From assembly GCA_964479275.1 (NCBI GenBank), contig CAYZLR010000073.1, positions 1-16,639 on the forward strand: a DNA stretch of 16,639 bases, read 5' to 3'. Positions 6,976 through 14,310 of this stretch are shown here, in pieces. The stretch is from CALLPQ01 sp964479275 (GTDB lineage Bacteria > Pseudomonadota > Alphaproteobacteria > Caulobacterales > Parvularculaceae). Made by a program: the position numbers and the translations under genes. Numbering within the stretch: position 1 is the first letter of the stretch; each line of letters starts with the position of its first letter. A model generated the notes under the pieces. It was not told the DNA's origin and searched no databases. It was given only the letters and a program-made list of their open reading frames with translations.

Positions 6976-7608
6976 TTATTTTGTGCCAAACATCCGATCT
7001 CCAGCATCTCCTAAACCTGGATAGATATAGCCGTTTTCATCAAGACCTTCGTCAAGAGCAGCGGTGACGATGGGGACATCAGGATGCGCTTCTTTCATAC
7101 GTGCAACCCCTTCAGGCGCTGCGAGCAGGCATAGAAACCGGATATTGCTAGCGCCAGCCTCTTTTAATTTGTCAATGGCCGCAACTGAGGAATTTCCCGT
7201 CGCGAGCATCGGGTCCAGCGCAATGACGAGCCGTTTATCGATATCGGAGGGGACTTTGAAATAATATTCAACAGGTTTCAGGGTTTCCTCATTACGGTAT
7301 AATCCAACGAATCCAACTCTAGCTGAAGGGATCAATTCCAAAACGCCATCTAAAAGGCCATTGCCTGCACGCAAAATGGAGACCAGCGCCATCTTTTTAC
7401 CTTCAACAAAGGGAGCTTGCATGGTTTGCATCGGGGTTTGTATCGGGCGGGTTTCTAGATTCAGGTTTCTGGTCACCTCATATGCGATTAAGTGGCTGAT
7501 TTCACGTAATAATTGGCGAAATTGATTGGTCGGGGTTTGGGTCATACGCATATAGCTGAGTTTATGTTGTACCAAAGGGTGCTGAACAATGGTGAGATGC
7601 TGATCCAT
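6976..7608 (-). CDS. upp: Uracil phosphoribosyltransferase
   Basis: A 210-residue cytoplasmic enzyme of pyrimidine salvage that makes UMP from uracil and PRPP. Visible motifs are VSILRAGNGLLDG (76-88), the PRPP-binding loop IALDPMLATGNS (129-140) and the C-terminal uracil-site segment GYIYPGLGDAGDRMFGTK (193-210). The frame is open 27 codons further upstream, but ATG 7608 gives the family's usual length of about 208-210 and follows TGGAGA with a five-base spacer. It is convergent with ybgC and divergent from tolQ, so it sits inside the tol-pal cluster as a separate minus-strand unit. A TATAAA at 7719-7714 on the minus strand could be its -10 element, with only a weak -35. Confidence 0.96.
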   Translation of the reverse strand: MDQHLTIVQHPLVQHKLSYMRMTQTPTNQFRQLLREISHLIAYEVTRNLNLETRPIQTPMQTMQAPFVEGKKMALVSILRAGNGLLDGVLELIPSARVGFVGLYRNEETLKPVEYYFKVPSDIDKRLVIALDPMLATGNSSVAAIDKLKEAGASNIRFLCLLAAPEGVARMKEAHPDVPIVTAALDEGLDENGYIYPGLGDAGDRMFGTK

Positions 7609-7990
7609 AATGTCTCCAGTTAAATCATCGATATTTGACGATGATTTTAGGGGGAATGTGAGTTTGCCAATGCGTGATCTGACAATCATCCGAGTTTATT
7701 AAAAGGGTTCATTTTTATAGATGAGTTTTTGCCATATGTATGAAAAACTGTACTTCTTGGGATAAAAATGATGCAAAAAGGTCTCTTTGCCCCAAGCTGG
7801 CCAAATTTTTAGCGAAAACTTACATTTATTGTCGGAAAAAGCCTGTCAGGCCTTGCGCTTCGATGGTAACCATAATTTCATAAGCGATACCGGAACTAAC
7901 GATTGCTGTTGGTCGCGGATCAGGTAAAATTTCTCCATTATAGATGGGGTATGGGCTATAGTGGCCTTCAAGATTTAAGGGTTTGAATCG
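7609..7990. other. Divergent intergenic region between upp and tolQ
   Basis: About 380 bases that should contain the upp and tolQ promoters. A weak tolQ candidate is TTGCTG (7903-7908), 16 bases, TAAAAT (7925-7930). On the minus strand 7990-7826 is an open frame of 54 codons ending in TAA, reading plausibly as protein (ending EAQGLTGFFRQ) but with no start codon apart from an ATG 15 codons from its end. It continues open 18 codons into the tolQ start region, also without a start. It may be a gene remnant or chance. Confidence 0.45.
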
Positions 7991-8887
7991 ATGATGATAG
8001 ATTTTATGGTCTCCTTGACTGCTGATATCATGGCAACAGCCAGTTTAAGTGGTGTTTCAAGTGCGGGGCAATTTCTGGCGACTGGAGAAAGCGGCGGTAT
8101 TCTACAAGCCTTGATGCAAGGGTTCCAAGTTCAAGCCGTACAAGGCCCGGACGCAGCCCCGGCTGCGGCGCCGGTGACGCAAATCACGAATGTCGCTCTT
8201 GAAGGGAGTGAATTTACTCTTCTGAGTTTGTTTCAAAGCGCTGGCCTGATCGTAAAAGTGGTGATGGGTATCCTTGTTCTAGCCTCAGTTTGGTCTTGGG
8301 GGATTATTTTTGACAAGTCGTTATTATTCAGCCGATTGAAATCAAAGTCGCGCCGGTTTGAAGCTATGTTCTGGTCTGGCAAGCCTCTTGATGATCTCTA
8401 TCGTAAAATTGGCGATAAAGCGGATCATCCAATGTCGCGCGTTTTTACTGCCGCCATGGCCGAATGGAGCCGGAATAAAGACAATACGGCATCAAGCACA
8501 GGTCTTGCGGTCAGTGCCAAAGAACGGATCGACCGTATCATGAATGTTGCCGTTTCAAGAGAGCTGGATCGTGCTGAACGTCATCTGGGCACATTGGCAA
8601 CCATAGGCTCAGCTTCCCCGTTCATCGGTCTTTTAGGGACTGTATGGGGAATTATGACAGCCTTTCAGGCAATCGCCGTAACCAAGGATACAAATTTAGC
8701 CGTTGTTGCGCCAGGGATTGCCGAAGCGTTGTTTGCCACCGCGCTGGGCTTGATTGCCGCGATCCCGGCGGTGATTGCTTATAATCGCTATTCTTCAAAG
8801 ATTAATTCCTATGCAGTTCAATTGCAGGGTTTTGCCGATGAATTCTCAACGATTTTATCGCGCCAACTTGATGAAAGGTCACGCTAA
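7991..8887 (+). CDS. tolQ: TolQ, proton-channel subunit of the Tol-Pal system
   Basis: A 298-residue inner-membrane protein of the MotA/TolQ/ExbB family that forms the stator channel with TolR and powers TolA. Three membrane segments are seen at about 85-107, 199-225 and 236-262, with the large cytoplasmic loop between the first two. FWSGKPLDDLY (127-137) matches the E. coli loop. The pore threonines of the family are present in GLLGTVWG (T217) and EALFATALGL (T250), matching E. coli T145 and T178. The first 70 residues are an extra N-terminal stretch rich in Ala, Gln and Gly, absent from the 230-residue E. coli protein. The start is an ATG doublet with TAAGGG (7976-7981) upstream. The stop codon shares one base with the tolR start. 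Confidence 0.95.
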   Translation: MMIDFMVSLTADIMATASLSGVSSAGQFLATGESGGILQALMQGFQVQAVQGPDAAPAAAPVTQITNVALEGSEFTLLSLFQSAGLIVKVVMGILVLASVWSWGIIFDKSLLFSRLKSKSRRFEAMFWSGKPLDDLYRKIGDKADHPMSRVFTAAMAEWSRNKDNTASSTGLAVSAKERIDRIMNVAVSRELDRAERHLGTLATIGSASPFIGLLGTVWGIMTAFQAIAVTKDTNLAVVAPGIAEALFATALGLIAAIPAVIAYNRYSSKINSYAVQLQGFADEFSTILSRQLDERSR

Positions 8888-9312
8888 TGGCTATGTCATC
8901 CCCAGGACGAGGCGGGGGTCGTATGCGGACACGGCCTATGTCTGAAATAAACGTGACGCCGCTAGTTGATGTGATGCTGGTGCTGTTAATTGTTTTCATG
9001 GTTGCCGCGCCGCTTCTGGCCGTGGGCATTTCCGTTGATTTGCCGGACACGGCAGCGCAACCGCTCCAGGATCAAGGAGAGCCATTAACCGTGACAATTT
9101 CTGCGGACGGTACAATTTTTGTTCAAGAATCCATTATCGAGATTGATAATTTGGTCCCCCATTTAAGGGCGATTGCTGCTGCGGGATATGACCAGCAGAT
9201 TTATATTCGCGGTGATAAGTCACGTTCCTGGGAAGATGTCTCAAAAGTCCTTGGGCGGATCAATGGTGCAGGATTTCGCAAAATCGGTCTCGTCACAGAC
9301 CCTGAACGTTAA
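8887..9312 (+). CDS. tolR: TolR, stator subunit of the Tol-Pal system
   Basis: A 141-residue ExbD/TolR-family protein with a short cytoplasmic N-terminus, one membrane helix (about 25-45) and a periplasmic domain. MSEINVTPLVDVMLVLLIVF carries the essential membrane aspartate (D28, like E. coli D23) that shuttles protons. The periplasmic part ends with the usual GFRKIGLVTDP-type strand. The ATG overlaps the tolQ stop by one base (TAATG), so translation is probably coupled. tolA starts 20 bases downstream. Confidence 0.96.
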   Translation: MAMSSPGRGGGRMRTRPMSEINVTPLVDVMLVLLIVFMVAAPLLAVGISVDLPDTAAQPLQDQGEPLTVTISADGTIFVQESIIEIDNLVPHLRAIAAAGYDQQIYIRGDKSRSWEDVSKVLGRINGAGFRKIGLVTDPER

Positions 9313-9332
9313 ACGCTGGGAGGCTTAAACCA

Positions 9333-10184
9333 ATGCGGTTCGGCTTTGTTGCCTCTGTTTTGTTTCATTTGTGTGTTGCTGGTGCCGCTCTTGTATGGGG
9401 GCGCGATTGGACCAGTGATCGCGATCTTATATCTGAGCCCAGTATCCCTGTTGAATTGATTACTGAGGCGCGATTGGCGGATGTGACGAATGTGCCTGCC
9501 GCAATCGAAGAGGCGGCTGACGCCGCTCCCACTGAGCCAGAAGTTCCTGATGATCCTGTGCCGATTATCGAAGAACCAATTATTATTGCCGAGGTTGAAC
9601 CTGAACTTGTGGCACCGCCTGCACCTCCCGCTAAAGAAGAGCCAGAACCTGAACCTGAAAAAATTGCAGAGCCTGAGCCAGAAGCGCCAAAACCAAAGCC
9701 AGTTCCCCCTAAGCCCAAGCCAGTTGTGAAAAAACCAAAGCCGAAACCTCAAGGTTTGGATTTGGATGCCCTTTTGGATAAAGCGAAAAAGGCGAATGAT
9801 AATGGTGAAACGCGCAAACCAAGAGAAACCCCTAAAATTGCTGAAAAGGCTCGGGGGGGATCTAATGGCGGAGAGCTGACGGCTACGGAAACGGCTCTGG
9901 TGAAAGCGGCGATGTTAAAATGCTGGACCCCGCCTGATGGCGCGCCCAATCCAGAAAAGCTCGTGGTTGAAGTCAACATACGATTGAATCGCGATGGGAC
10001 ATTAGCACAAAATCCAAAAGTATTAAATTCAACCAAGATTAATTTGTCCGGGAATAGATTCTGGAAAGTGGCTGAACAAAAAGCCTTGCGTGCAGTGGTC
10101 CAATGCGCACCATATGATTTTCTGCCTCAAGATCGTTATGATCGCTGGTCAGATATGACGTTTAATTTTGCGCCACAGGTTTGA
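9333..10184 (+). CDS. tolA: TolA, energy-transducing envelope-spanning protein
   Basis: A 283-residue protein with an N-terminal membrane helix (about 3-23) that carries the S-x3-H pair (S8, H12) needed for contact with TolQ/TolR. A long extended linker follows, acidic and Pro/Glu rich at about 67-118, then basic and Pro/Lys rich at 119-139. The C-terminal domain (about 183-283) contains two cysteines (C197, C258) placed as in the disulfide-bonded TolA C-terminal domain that binds TolB and Pal. The linker resembles TonB more than the Ala-rich helix of E. coli TolA. A good GGGAGG (9318-9323) precedes the ATG by nine bases. It is the last gene of the tightly packed tolQRA group; no terminator is obvious after it. 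Confidence 0.93.
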   Translation: MRFGFVASVLFHLCVAGAALVWGRDWTSDRDLISEPSIPVELITEARLADVTNVPAAIEEAADAAPTEPEVPDDPVPIIEEPIIIAEVEPELVAPPAPPAKEEPEPEPEKIAEPEPEAPKPKPVPPKPKPVVKKPKPKPQGLDLDALLDKAKKANDNGETRKPRETPKIAEKARGGSNGGELTATETALVKAAMLKCWTPPDGAPNPEKLVVEVNIRLNRDGTLAQNPKVLNSTKINLSGNRFWKVAEQKALRAVVQCAPYDFLPQDRYDRWSDMTFNFAPQV

Positions 10185-10631
10185 ACTGGGGTGTGCGGGA
10201 GGCTGGTTAGATTTAATCAGGCGTTTTCTCGCTGCGAAATCATGAAACTCTCTTTCGCGGAAACACTTGGGTTTAGCGCCAGTCGTAATCCCATTGGTGA
10301 TCCTGGTCGTGATTAAGGAGAGCTCAGTCATTGCTTGTAAATATTTGTTTTGATGTATTTTTTGCAATTCAACTTTTGCGCTGCAACCGATGCCTCCTTG
10401 AGTGTACAAAGTTCTCATAACCACACACACTTATTCGCGAAACGCTCTGGAGATGACGCGAAAAAAATGTTAGAGAAATTCAAATGAGGATCGCCATTAA
10501 ATGATCATAATGGTTTGCCAGTTTACCAGTTAATTTGGTGATGTTTTTGCGATATACCTTAAATTCAGTATCACGCAGATCAATACCATACCAATAAAAC
10601 AGATAGTGACATGATATTAAAGGGTTTAATG
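10185..10631. other. 447-base gap between tolA and tolB
   Basis: No recognisable gene lies here. A minus-strand frame of up to 93 codons (10430-10149, GTG start) fills much of it but has no ribosome site and no family features. A weak promoter for tolB can be proposed: TTGCGA (10547-10552), 16 bases, TATCAC (10569-10574). The segment 10500-10545 has imperfect repeats around CCAGTTTACCAGTTAA. No clear hairpin terminator is seen after tolA. Confidence 0.4.
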
Positions 10632-11993
10632 ATGAACAAGATGAGCCAAGTTTTTATGCACTCCTTTTTGAAGGACTTTATTAAACTCACTGTCGTTCTG
10701 GTGTTCTGTTTGCCAGCCTCGTCTATGGCGCAAGTTCGTATTGATATTACTCAGGGCAATGTGAATCCGACGCCGACGGCAGTTCCAAATTTTATTGGCG
10801 GGACGCCAGATGTTACCCAACTTGGTAATGATATTACTGGGGTGTTACGTGCTGATCTTGATCGTTCAGGATTGTTCTCTGTAATCGATGATCGCGCATA
10901 CATTGAAAATCTGGAAGGCGTGAATGTGCGCCCGCGTTTTGTCGATTGGCGGCAAATTAATGCTCAGGTATTGGTTGTTGGGCAAGTCGACGAATTGCCT
11001 GATGGACGCATTCAGGTTTCCACCAGGATTTGGGATAGCTATACGGATCAACAATTAGCCGCGGTTGCGTTTAAGACGCCTGCGGATAATTGGCGCCGGG
11101 CCGCACATAAAGTTGCTGATTTTGTTTATAAAACACTGACTGGAGAAGAGGGATATTTTGATACCCGTATTGTCTTTGTTCATGAAACCGGGCCCAAAGA
11201 TGCGCGGGTCAAAAGATTAATGATTATGGATCAAGACGGTGATAATCCGTTAGAATTGACCGATGGAACGCGTTATCAGGTTTTGACACCGCGCTTTTCG
11301 CCCACCCAGCAACAAATAACCTATATGGCACTGTTTGATGACAGACCCGGGCAAGTTTATCTTTTCAATATTGAAACTGGTGAACAAGAGCAGTTGGGTA
11401 CGTTTCGCGGCATGACGTTTGCGCCGCGTTTCTCTCCGGATGGAACGAGCGTGGTCATGAGTGTAGAGCGGGGCGGGAACTCAGATGTTTTCACGATGGA
11501 TCTTTCTACACGGCGCCTGACGCGGTTGACCAACCATCCTTCCATCGACACAAGCCCAAGTTTCTCGCCAGATGGAAAGCAAATTACATTCTCCTCTGAT
11601 CGCGGCGGTTCACCTCAATTGTATGTGATGGACGCAGATGGAAGTAATCAACGGCGCATTACTTTTGGAAAAGGACGCTATCACACGCCGGTATGGAGCC
11701 CGCGTGGTGATTTGATTGCTTTTACACGTCAGTATAAGGGGCAGTTCTTTATTGGCGTGATCCGTCCTGATGGTTCAAATGAACGAGAGTTGGCGCGCAG
11801 TTATCTTGTTGAAGGGCCAACTTGGTCACCTAATGGCCGCGTATTGATGTTTTTTAGGGAAACAGCCCCGCGTGCTGATGGTTCTGGAGGGCGTCCCAAT
11901 CTTTGGTCTGTTGATTTAACCGGGCGCAATCTTCGCCAAGTCAGAACACCCGGTTCAGCTTCTGATCCTGCATGGTCTCCAACATTACCATAA
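10632..11993 (+). CDS. tolB: TolB, periplasmic beta-propeller of the Tol-Pal system
   Basis: A 453-residue periplasmic protein that binds Pal and TolA and regulates Pal mobility in the outer membrane. A signal peptide ends at SMA-Q (about 31-34). The N-terminal alpha/beta domain (about 35-160) includes VTQLGNDITGVLRADLDRSGLF. A six-bladed propeller follows, marked by repeated FSPDG/WSPxG strands (PRFSP, PRFSPDG, PSFSPDGKQI, PVWSPRGD, PTWSPNGR, PAWSP at the C-terminus). AAAGGG (10619-10624) is seven bases before ATG 10632. ATG 10629 is slightly too close, and ATG 10611 lacks a ribosome site; that longer form would add seven residues. Length is typical for the family. Confidence 0.95.
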   Translation: MNKMSQVFMHSFLKDFIKLTVVLVFCLPASSMAQVRIDITQGNVNPTPTAVPNFIGGTPDVTQLGNDITGVLRADLDRSGLFSVIDDRAYIENLEGVNVRPRFVDWRQINAQVLVVGQVDELPDGRIQVSTRIWDSYTDQQLAAVAFKTPADNWRRAAHKVADFVYKTLTGEEGYFDTRIVFVHETGPKDARVKRLMIMDQDGDNPLELTDGTRYQVLTPRFSPTQQQITYMALFDDRPGQVYLFNIETGEQEQLGTFRGMTFAPRFSPDGTSVVMSVERGGNSDVFTMDLSTRRLTRLTNHPSIDTSPSFSPDGKQITFSSDRGGSPQLYVMDADGSNQRRITFGKGRYHTPVWSPRGDLIAFTRQYKGQFFIGVIRPDGSNERELARSYLVEGPTWSPNGRVLMFFRETAPRADGSGGRPNLWSVDLTGRNLRQVRTPGSASDPAWSPTLP

Positions 11994-12448
11994 GGACAGG
12001 GGAAGGAGAGTATTGATCTTCTGTAGCCAGTTTACGCTGATAAAGTGATAGATTCGTGTAATTGGGGTTAAAATTCTGTGTTATAACGGAATTTTCATAA
12101 ATATGAGCATAAGACTAATATTGCGTCGAATCGAATAGGAGGTTACGCTTATCGCAGGTATAACAGGGTTAGGGTGAATTATTGTTGCCAAATAGTGTTT
12201 GTTGTATCTAAGGTATGAAAGAGGGGTATCGTAAACGGGCGTGCTTTTATCTCCCGGAAACGATCCAGGCAGGTTATGCTATTGTGACAGTTGAACTTCG
12301 GTTATGATTTTTCAATTCACAGCCTAACCTTTAAATGAATGATTTGGGCTTGATAAGAGCCAATTTATAATGAGGGCTTATCAAAAGCTTGATGAAAGAA
12401 CGCCTGAATAACCGGGCAATTATTAATGGCAAAGTGGAGCAGAAGACC
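11994..12448. other. 455-base gap between tolB and pal
   Basis: No supported gene. A weak AT-rich inverted repeat, aaaattc/gaatttt (12070-12076 with 12089-12095), could slow polymerase after tolB. A 30-codon frame at 12215-12307 starts with ATG but its purine-rich stretch is too close to be a normal ribosome site. A second inverted repeat, ttgataag/cttatcaa (12350-12357 with 12377-12384, 19-base loop), lies about 65 bases before pal and could be regulatory. The pal promoter is presumably here but no strong match was seen. Confidence 0.4.
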
Positions 12449-12967
12449 ATGTTTGGGACGAATTTAAAAAAACTTAGTGGAATCGCATGTGCGTTTGTAA
12501 TGTTGGGCGCATGCGCAACGAGCGAGCCGTTAGTAGAGGCAAGTAACGATACTATTGATACAACAAGATCTACTGTAACGACCCCGCAAGGGCCTATTCC
12601 TGGAAGTCAGGCGGACTTGGAAGCAAGTGCTGGGCACCGAGTTTTCTTTGGTTACAATGAATGGGCATTAACGCCTCAGGCACAAGATGTTTTGGCTCGT
12701 CAAGCCTCATGGTTAAAGCAATATCCTGAAGCCCGTATTTTGGTTGCTGGTAATTGCGATGAGCGCGGCACGCGTGAATATAATTTGGCTCTTGGTAAAC
12801 GTCGTTCAGAGGCGACAAAGGCCTATTTGGTGAGCCTTGGCGTTGACCGTTCGCGGATCTCAACTGTTTCCTACGGTAAAGAAAAGCCGATTGATCCACG
12901 AGCAAATGAGTCAGCATGGTCTGTGAACCGTAATGCAACAACGACTGTTTCTACTGTTGGGGCTTAA
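12449..12967 (+). CDS. pal: Pal, peptidoglycan-associated outer-membrane lipoprotein
   Basis: A 172-residue lipoprotein. The signal peptide ends in a lipobox LGAC, so C22 would be acylated; the next residues Ala-Thr do not signal inner-membrane retention, so it goes to the outer membrane. A Thr/Ser-rich tether (23-60) leads to an OmpA-like domain (about 62-170) with VFFGYNEWALTP, GNCDERG (101-107, D104) and YNLALGKRRS (111-120). The final motif, normally NRR followed by hydrophobics, is NRNATTTV (160-167). The frame is open 20 codons upstream from a TTG, but ATG 12449 follows GGAG (12436-12439) with nine bases and starts a proper lipoprotein signal. TolB competes with peptidoglycan for this protein in the family. 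Confidence 0.95.
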   Translation: MFGTNLKKLSGIACAFVMLGACATSEPLVEASNDTIDTTRSTVTTPQGPIPGSQADLEASAGHRVFFGYNEWALTPQAQDVLARQASWLKQYPEARILVAGNCDERGTREYNLALGKRRSEATKAYLVSLGVDRSRISTVSYGKEKPIDPRANESAWSVNRNATTTVSTVGA

Positions 12968-13023
12968 GTGGCACTTAAATCATAGATCAAAAGAGGCTAG
13001 GCATTAGCCCCTCTATTGCATTT

Positions 13024-13064
13024 AAAAAATAAACGCCAGTCATCTTTGCTGGCGTTTATTTTTT
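13024..13064 (+). terminator. Rho-independent terminator after pal
   Basis: A perfect 16-bp stem (13024-13039 with 13049-13064) closes a nine-base loop; its core is CGCCAG/CTGGCG and the 3' arm ends in six T. The 5' arm starts with six A, so it could act in both directions. It lies 57 bases after the pal stop. Two smaller hairpins precede it: TTAAGT-GGC-ACTTAA (12964-12978), overlapping the stop codon, and an imperfect one at about 12993-13013. Confidence 0.92.
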
Positions 13065-13086
13065 GCCTTATTTTTGTTGTTATGAT

Positions 13087-13116
13087 TTGATACACTGTAT
13101 CTGATTTATGGATAAT
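13087..13116 (+). promoter_or_regulatory. Candidate sigma70-like promoter for cpoB, with a small palindrome
   Basis: TTGATA (13087-13092) and GATAAT (13111-13116) are separated by 18 bases; each box matches consensus at five of six positions. A palindrome GATAC-ACT-GTATC (13089-13101) overlaps the -35 box and spacer and might be an operator. It comes right after the pal terminator, which fits cpoB being transcribed on its own. The leader would be about 155 bases. Confidence 0.5.
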
Positions 13117-13276
13117 GCTTTCAGGGACGAATATTGTGGCGGATTGTGTCGGGGCCATGAAGTGTCTAAAGGTGCGTTTTTCATGTATCCGGCGCTATCG
13201 TATAGGCGTTGATTGTTCTCGTCTGACCTCTTCAGGCATCATTGGTAAGCTGTTTTAAAGTTAAAGTGAGGTTGTC

Positions 13277-14215
13277 ATGCAACGTATTATTACAACTGTC
13301 GTTATATGTTCTCTGATGTTTTTATCCTTTGGCCTGCCGGAGGCGAATGCGGGTAAAAAAGAGGATATTTTAGCATTGCAGCAAAAGGTAAATGCGCTGG
13401 AGTCGCAACTTGGCACCTTATCCAAACGCACCGGCCAAACGGATGCGGATGCTACATTGAAGATCTCACAGCTCGAACGCGAAAATCAGCAATTGACCGG
13501 TCAGGTCGAGGCGATGAGATTTGAGCTATCACAAATGAAGACACGCCTCGATCAAGTGACGCGTGTTCTTGCGGGTGAAAATTTTTCTGGCTTGGAGGGT
13601 AGTCAACAAGCTGGAGAAACATCAGTGGTAAATTCGTCTCAGCAAACGCAAAATGTATCTTCACCCGTTGGTGACGGTGGCACTTCGGGCTCTAGCTCTC
13701 AAGCCATATCAGGTCAAACCGCTAGTGGCCCTGTGACACTTGGACCAATTGCACAAGAGCGCGCTACGCAAGGCAGGACTGATGAACGCCAGACATCTAG
13801 TGTCGCGGCTAACGGAATTTTGCTGCCTACGGATCAAGGTGCAGCTTATAATTATGCATCAAACTTTCTTTTAACAGGTGATTATATTAAGGCGCGTCAG
13901 GCTTTCGAATTATATGTGCAAACATACCCTAATTCACCGCAAACACCTGATGCACGCTTTCGCCTCGGCGAGATATATCTCGCTACGGGTGCAAATTCAC
14001 AAGCTGCGCAGGCATTTATCGGTCATATCCGTGATTACCCCCAGGACCCTAAAGCGGCGGAAGCGTATTTGAAATTAGGGATGTCATTTTCAAGGTTGGA
14101 GCAACCGGATCAGGCGTGTCAAATTTTTAAACAAGTTCGTTCAAAATACCCCAATGCATCCACCATAGTTCTATCCAGAACCGAACTTGAAATGCAACGC
14201 ATAAACTGTCGATAA
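13277..14215 (+). CDS. cpoB: CpoB/YbgF, periplasmic coiled-coil TPR protein of the Tol-Pal cluster
   Basis: A 312-residue periplasmic protein. A signal peptide is cut after ANA (residue 25). Residues about 28-98 form a heptad-rich coiled coil (IISQLERENQQL-like spacing), the trimerisation region in E. coli CpoB. A Ser/Gly/Thr/Gln-rich linker (about 105-180) separates it from three TPR-type repeats (about 189-222, 223-259, 263-296), including AYNYASNFLLTGDYIKARQAF. In E. coli CpoB binds TolA and PBP1B and coordinates outer-membrane constriction with septal peptidoglycan synthesis. GTGAGG precedes the ATG by five bases. C281 and C311 near the end could pair. The family call is firm; the role is by analogy. 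Confidence 0.93.
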   Translation: MQRIITTVVICSLMFLSFGLPEANAGKKEDILALQQKVNALESQLGTLSKRTGQTDADATLKISQLERENQQLTGQVEAMRFELSQMKTRLDQVTRVLAGENFSGLEGSQQAGETSVVNSSQQTQNVSSPVGDGGTSGSSSQAISGQTASGPVTLGPIAQERATQGRTDERQTSSVAANGILLPTDQGAAYNYASNFLLTGDYIKARQAFELYVQTYPNSPQTPDARFRLGEIYLATGANSQAAQAFIGHIRDYPQDPKAAEAYLKLGMSFSRLEQPDQACQIFKQVRSKYPNASTIVLSRTELEMQRINCR

Positions 14216-14310
14216 GGTACGGTGTACAGATCCGAAATTATCCTCTATCGACTGTGCCTATGATTTATCCATAGCCCCCACAAGGGCGGTATGAGAGGCA
14301 CTGCTTTAAG

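Larger units (their letters stand above)
12968..13276. other. Intergenic region between pal and cpoB
   Basis: About 310 bases holding the pal terminator (13024-13064) and the best-looking promoter of the window (13087-13116). The rest, 13117-13276, has no open frame with coding character and no strong repeat; it would be the cpoB leader. Confidence 0.55.

Noticed and set aside
9309..9752. Long minus-strand frames opposite tolA (Trp/Phe/Arg-rich or Gly/Ser-rich products)
   Set aside because: They are antisense reflections of the Pro/Glu/Lys repeats in tolA, with extreme composition and no ribosome sites.
10149..10430. Minus-strand 93-codon frame in the tolA-tolB gap
   Set aside because: It starts with GTG (first ATG at 10418), has no ribosome site, overlaps the end of tolA antisense and shows no recognisable domain, membrane segment or signal.
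12215..12307. 30-codon frame between tolB and pal
   Set aside because: The purine-rich AAGG is only one base from the ATG and a frame this short is expected by chance; no similarity recognised. Mentioned only as part of the gap.
14216..14310. Possible terminator between cpoB and tilS (GCCC/GGGC pairing near 14273-14286)
   Set aside because: Four base pairs only and no T tract follows, so it is not an intrinsic terminator.
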